Assembly: GCF_900114625.1 (NCBI RefSeq) | Contig: NZ_FOZL01000001.1 | Span: forward strand, 744,001 to 808,000 | Length of the DNA: 64,000 nucleotides | Direction: 5' to 3' | From: Granulicella pectinivorans | Lineage (GTDB): Bacteria > Acidobacteriota > Terriglobia > Terriglobales > Acidobacteriaceae | Shown: positions 62,090 to 64,000 of the stretch, in pieces | Position numbering within the stretch: position 1 is the stretch's first letter | Layout of the letters: every line of letters starts with the position of its first letter | Made by a program: the position numbers and the translations under genes | The notes under the pieces: model-generated | Databases searched by the model: none | Told to the model about the DNA's origin: nothing | The model's input: only the letters and a program-made list of their open reading frames with translations

Positions 62090-62428
62090 TTAGTCGTCGT
62101 CTTCGTCGTCGTCGGGTGGTCCAACTCGGATTCGGACAGGCGGTTCTGCGAAGCCCGGTCCACTCCTGAAGCCGGAGATGGACTTGGGCGGTCCGGGTGA
62201 GACGGTGATGGCAAGCTCCTCCATCTGCTTCCAGCTCGGGCGGTTCTTGTCGTAGTAGTTCGAACAGTCGTAGAGAACGAACGGAACAACGAGCGAGGGA
62301 CCGGGGTAGTTGCAGAGGGTGATCTGCTCGGATTCGCGGTAGCCGGTCATGATCTGCGCATGACTGCATGTGCGGCATAAAGAGGCAGAGCCCGTGGGGG
62401 TGCCTCCCTTGATGTATGGCCTGGCCAT
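62090..62428 (-). CDS. 112-aa Cys-rich acidic-tailed protein of the Ro60/Y-RNA locus
   Basis: Start ATG at 62426-62428 with GGAAGGAAG upstream. Starts MARPYIKGGTPTGSAS, then CRTCSH and two further Cys (LCNYPG, LYDCSNYY), a possible zinc-binding ribbon. The C-terminus is proline- and charge-rich and ends in a run of Asp and Glu (PPDDDEDDD). It lies between Y-RNA-like units 4 and 5 and upstream of the TROVE gene, on the same strand. I know of no characterised homologue. It could be a Ro60 or RNA cofactor; that is inference from position. Confidence 0.7.
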   Translation of the reverse strand: MARPYIKGGTPTGSASLCRTCSHAQIMTGYRESEQITLCNYPGPSLVVPFVLYDCSNYYDKNRPSWKQMEELAITVSPGPPKSISGFRSGPGFAEPPVRIRVGPPDDDEDDD

Positions 62429-62444
62429 GGCAAAGGTCTTCCTT

Positions 62445-62459
62445 CCCGCTTGAAGCGGG
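62445..62459 (-). promoter_or_regulatory. Short hairpin before the 112-aa protein gene
   Basis: CCCGC / GCGGG with a TTCAA loop, ending just before the GGAAGGAAG ribosome site. It could terminate the ncRNA part, be a processing site, or be a remnant of another unit. Confidence 0.4.
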
Positions 62460-62469
62460 TGGTTAAGCC

Positions 62470-62600
62470 GTCCGGGGAATAAGGCGAGGACAGTACAGAT
62501 CGTTGCTCTGCCAGACTGAGCTACACGGGGAACCTTCCGTGGCAGGATTCGAACCTGCGACCCGCGTGTTAGAAGTAACTGTTCTCTATGCCACCGGCAC
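62470..62600 (-). ncRNA. Y-RNA-like unit 4, with tRNA body permuted at the anticodon arm
   Basis: Outer stem CCGG (62597-62594) / CCGG (62475-62472), extended by two pairs past a bulge. Second stem GAGAACAGT (62586-62578) / ACTGTCCTC (62494-62486), one mismatch; then TACTTC. The facing strands are TGGCATA and the CTTATTCC element. Inside, in order: a short strand, a perfect T arm (GCAGG-TTCGAAT-CCTGC), acceptor-like CACGG / CCGTG closed by an 8-base loop, TAGCTC with D loop AGTCTGGCA and GAGC. In a normal tRNA these D and T halves come in the opposite order, so the body is circularly permuted with its ends at the anticodon side. Confidence 0.78.
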
Positions 62601-62609
62601 AACCGGGTT

Positions 62610-62766
62610 CGCCAGGGAATATTCGGTATGAGTTCGGGAGCAGTTGTCTGATGGAACTTTGTAAGTCGAGGCTACGCCTCTGTCCCATCATGTCCTTACT
62701 TCCGGCAGGGTCCGCACCCTGCGAGTTAGTCGGAGCGAAGTAACTCATACCTATCACCACTGGCGG
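62610..62766 (-). ncRNA. Y-RNA-like unit 3
   Basis: Outer stem CGCCAG (62765-62760) / CTGGCG (62615-62610). Second stem GGTATGAGT (62751-62743) / ACTCATACC (62633-62625), perfect 9 bp. Facing strands TGGTGATA and GAATATTCC. TACTTC follows stem two. The interior is the largest: a T-arm-like hairpin GCAGGG / CCCTGC, then a long arm GGAAGTAAG with partners CTTAC and TTCC, capped by GAGGC-GTA-GCCTC. The body is less tRNA-like than units 4 and 5. Confidence 0.65.
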
Positions 62767-62820
62767 TGACTTACTTATTTACAGACACAGGTCCGCGTCT
62801 GCGCGGGCATGCGCTTTGGT

Positions 62821-62920
62821 TCTGTCAGGGAATAAGTCTCTCAGGGTGAGTGGGGAGTCGAACCCCGTCCCTTGCGGGACTTCAACCGAAGAAGTAACCC
62901 TGAAATGCGCCACTGACAGA
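62821..62920 (-). ncRNA. Y-RNA-like unit 2
   Basis: Outer stem TCTGTCAG (62920-62913) / CTGACAGA (62828-62821), perfect 8 bp. Second stem TTTCAGGGT (62905-62897) / ACCCTGAGA (62847-62839), 9 bp with one G-T pair. Facing strands TGGCGCA and CTTATTCC. TACTTC follows and is part of a hairpin with a 7-base loop (ACTTC / GAAGT). A GCAA-capped hairpin and a T-arm-like hairpin (GGGG-TTCGACT-CCCC) follow. It has no D arm. Confidence 0.75.
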
Positions 62921-62930
62921 CTCTTTCCTG

Positions 62931-63007
62931 ACTGAGGGAATGAACGAGAACGGAGCCTTGCGGCGATCAAGTGACAGTTGATGTATCCGTGCTCTTCGCC
63001 ACTCAGC
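62931..63007 (-). ncRNA. Y-RNA-like unit 1, minimal
   Basis: Outer stem (G)CTGAG (about 63007-63002) / CTCAG(T). Second stem GAGCACGGA (62994-62986) / TCCGTTCTC (62954-62946), one mismatch. Facing strands TGGCGAA and GTTCATTCC. TACATC follows. The interior is only two hairpins: ATCAA-CTGTCAC-TTGAT, whose 7-base loop is identical to a tRNA-Asp anticodon loop, and GCC-GCAA-GGC. It has no T arm. It is probably the first transcribed unit. Confidence 0.65.
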
Positions 63008-63017
63008 GCGAAAAGAG

Positions 63018-63023
63018 ATTATG
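63018..63023 (-). promoter_or_regulatory. Candidate -10 box of the Y-RNA/TROVE locus
   Basis: CATAAT on the minus strand, about eight bases before the outer stem of unit 1. The -35 region is not recognisable. No sigma-54 (RtcR-type) element was seen nearby. Confidence 0.4.
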
Positions 63024-63390
63024 CGTATGGATGTGCGTGCGATTGTGCGTAGGATCGTCCGCTTAGGAAGGGAGCCAGGTAAATGGCAGAGTCCGGCGAT
63101 CGCTGGCGAGATAACCCACCAAGTGCGACCTACGCATCGAGTTTTTCGTATGCAGATTCATCGGACATTGCTCCTACGCAGGAGTTACTCTTACATGGCT
63201 GGAAAATAATTGCAAGTGATTTATTGCATTCTTTTCCATTGCTCTTTTTATTCCTAACTGCCCGAAGTTCATTTACTGGGATATCTTCTCCTGGACGATC
63301 CGACACTGCCCGATCCTTTACTGGTGCGCCGATCGGTCGGCGCAAGATCATGCGTTCGTCCAAGAGAAGCCTCCCAAAACGCGATGGCCG
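63024..63390. other. AT-richer intergenic stretch, no convincing gene
   Basis: About 370 bases between the Y-RNA units and the methyltransferase stop. Part (63200-63300) is clearly AT-richer than the surroundings. Short open frames exist on both strands (such as 63130-63363 minus, 77 aa), but none shows a ribosome site plus a plausible protein composition. I see no further copy of the GTGGYG / ATTCCC element here. Confidence 0.5.
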
Positions 63391-64000
63391 CTACCCCACC
63401 CGAAGGACGACACACTTGAGGTAGTCCGTCTCCGGCAGGGTGACGACGGAGGGATGATCCGGGGCAGCTCCACGGGTTTCGAGTACCTGCACGCGGCGTC
63501 CGGCGTCGATGGCGGCGCTGCGGACTACGCCCATGAAATCCACCAGGGGCACATGATGCGAGCAGGAGCAGGTGATCAGCGTGCCGCCATCGCGAACCAT
63601 CTTCAGCGCGCGCAGATTCAGCTCCTTGTATCCACGGAGAGCACCCTCGGCGGCGCGGCGCGACTTTGCGAACGCCGGAGGATCGAGCACGATCGTGTCG
63701 TACTCCGACCCGGAGGCCTCCATCTCGCGCAGAAGCTCAAAGGCGTCCGCTTCAATCCAATCGACCTCGGCTACGAGTCCGGGATTCAAGGCGCGGTTCC
63801 GTTCCGCCACCTCCAGCGCCCCGCGGCTGGCGTCCACGCCGGTTACGGACTTGCAGACCTGTGCCATATGCAGCGCGAAGCCACCCTGGTAGGTGCAGAC
63901 GTCGAGAGCCTCGCCCCGCGCGTAGCGGGCGGCGGCGGCGTAGTTCAGCCGCTGATCGAGAAACGCTCCGGTCTTCTGGCCCGATCCCGCGTCGAAGTTG
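63391..64000 (-). CDS. rlmI: RlmI-type 23S rRNA (cytosine-5) methyltransferase, C-terminal part
   Basis: The reading frame enters from the right edge and stops at 63391, so the N-terminus, including the PUA domain, lies outside. Visible are GQKTGAFLDQRLN, the SAM-binding ALDVCTYQGGFALHMA, VTGVDASRGALEVAERN, the catalytic VLDPPAFAKS and the GGTLITCSCSHHV cysteine motif. This is the RlmI (YccW) pattern. It modifies C1962 of 23S rRNA in E. coli. The assignment to RlmI rather than a sister family is likely, not certain. Confidence 0.88.
   Translation of the reverse strand, partial: NFDAGSGQKTGAFLDQRLNYAAAARYARGEALDVCTYQGGFALHMAQVCKSVTGVDASRGALEVAERNRALNPGLVAEVDWIEADAFELLREMEASGSEYDTIVLDPPAFAKSRRAAEGALRGYKELNLRALKMVRDGGTLITCSCSHHVPLVDFMGVVRSAAIDAGRRVQVLETRGAAPDHPSVVTLPETDYLKCVVLRVG

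Noticed and set aside
61943..63007. Reading the tRNA-like pieces as ordinary tRNA genes or tRNA pseudogenes
   Set aside because: T-arm and D-arm pieces look canonical, but their order is reversed, acceptor ends are joined by loops, anticodon loops are missing or too short, and each piece is enclosed by the same two stems. This is better explained as Y-RNA-like units than as decayed tRNAs.
61943..63007. CRISPR or short tandem repeat array
   Set aside because: The constant elements are short and differ between units, and unit lengths vary from about 77 to 157 bases. There are no identical repeats with regular spacers.
63130..63363. 77-aa minus-strand ORF between the Y-RNA units and rlmI
   Set aside because: No ribosome-binding site, no recognisable composition or motif, and overlapping frames on the other strand are equally long. 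Kept only as part of the unexplained gap.

Overview
The window looks like chromosome of an acidobacterium of the Terriglobales type (Granulicella / Terriglobus / Edaphobacter relatives). The reasons are a GC-rich Gram-negative gene set (lpxC, TonB-ExbB-ExbD, SecDF), a member of the TIGR03435 soil-associated family that is expanded in Acidobacteria, FecR/DUF4382-type secreted proteins, M56 proteases carrying TonB C-termini, and many genes that start 6-7 bases after a -10 hexamer with no Shine-Dalgarno. The genus is an inference. Almost all of the window is ordinary chromosomal housekeeping and envelope genes. I see no prophage, IS element or CRISPR.

Layout. 1-5.0 kb: FecR-like fragment, a lipoprotein, a zinc-ribbon membrane protein, then the pyrimidine operon pyrR-pyrB-pyrC. 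5.0-9.5 kb: secreted protein, kbl, glycine-zipper lipoprotein, miaA with a 49-aa membrane microprotein upstream. 9.5-17.4 kb: a TonB-C protein, MoaB, DedA-like protein, small proteins, a YdjM-like hydrolase, ligA and a polytopic membrane protein. 17.4-24.1 kb: one long minus-strand envelope block, yajC-secD-secF followed by tonB-exbB-exbD-exbD-exbD. 24.2-31.5 kb: a frameshifted TIGR03435 gene, a YtcJ-like amidohydrolase, an APC permease, an amino-acid-binding protein and a phosphoesterase. 31.6-38.9 kb: RcnB-like protein, DUF4382-type lipoprotein, HbpS-like protein, Hsp20, membrane protein, tgt, CDP-alcohol phosphatidyltransferase, greA. 39-53.6 kb: mltG, GH29 fucosidase, lipoprotein, Gfo/Idh/MocA oxidoreductase, alr, a large secreted protein, M1 peptidase, hexose-6-P mutarotase, maf, M20 peptidase. 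53.8-57.4 kb: lpxC, folK, a CADD-like protein and a double cyclophilin. 57.5-60.5 kb: BlaI repressor and an M56-GWxTD-TonB fusion.

The most striking part is 60.59-63.02 kb on the minus strand: a Ro60/Rsr (TROVE) protein preceded by a cluster of RNA-only sequence. I can fold this into five Y-RNA-like units built on one plan. Each has an outer stem, a GTGGYG-type strand facing an ATTCCC-type strand, a 9-bp second stem, then a TWCWTC box. Two of the units carry nearly complete tRNA bodies that are circularly permuted, with the acceptor end closed by a loop. A 112-aa Cys-rich protein ending in an acidic tail lies between the fourth and fifth units. Y RNAs beside bacterial Ro60 genes that mimic tRNA are known. 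The five-unit array, the two different permutation points and the embedded small protein are what deserve a second look. The window closes with the 3' part of an RlmI-type 23S rRNA methyltransferase.
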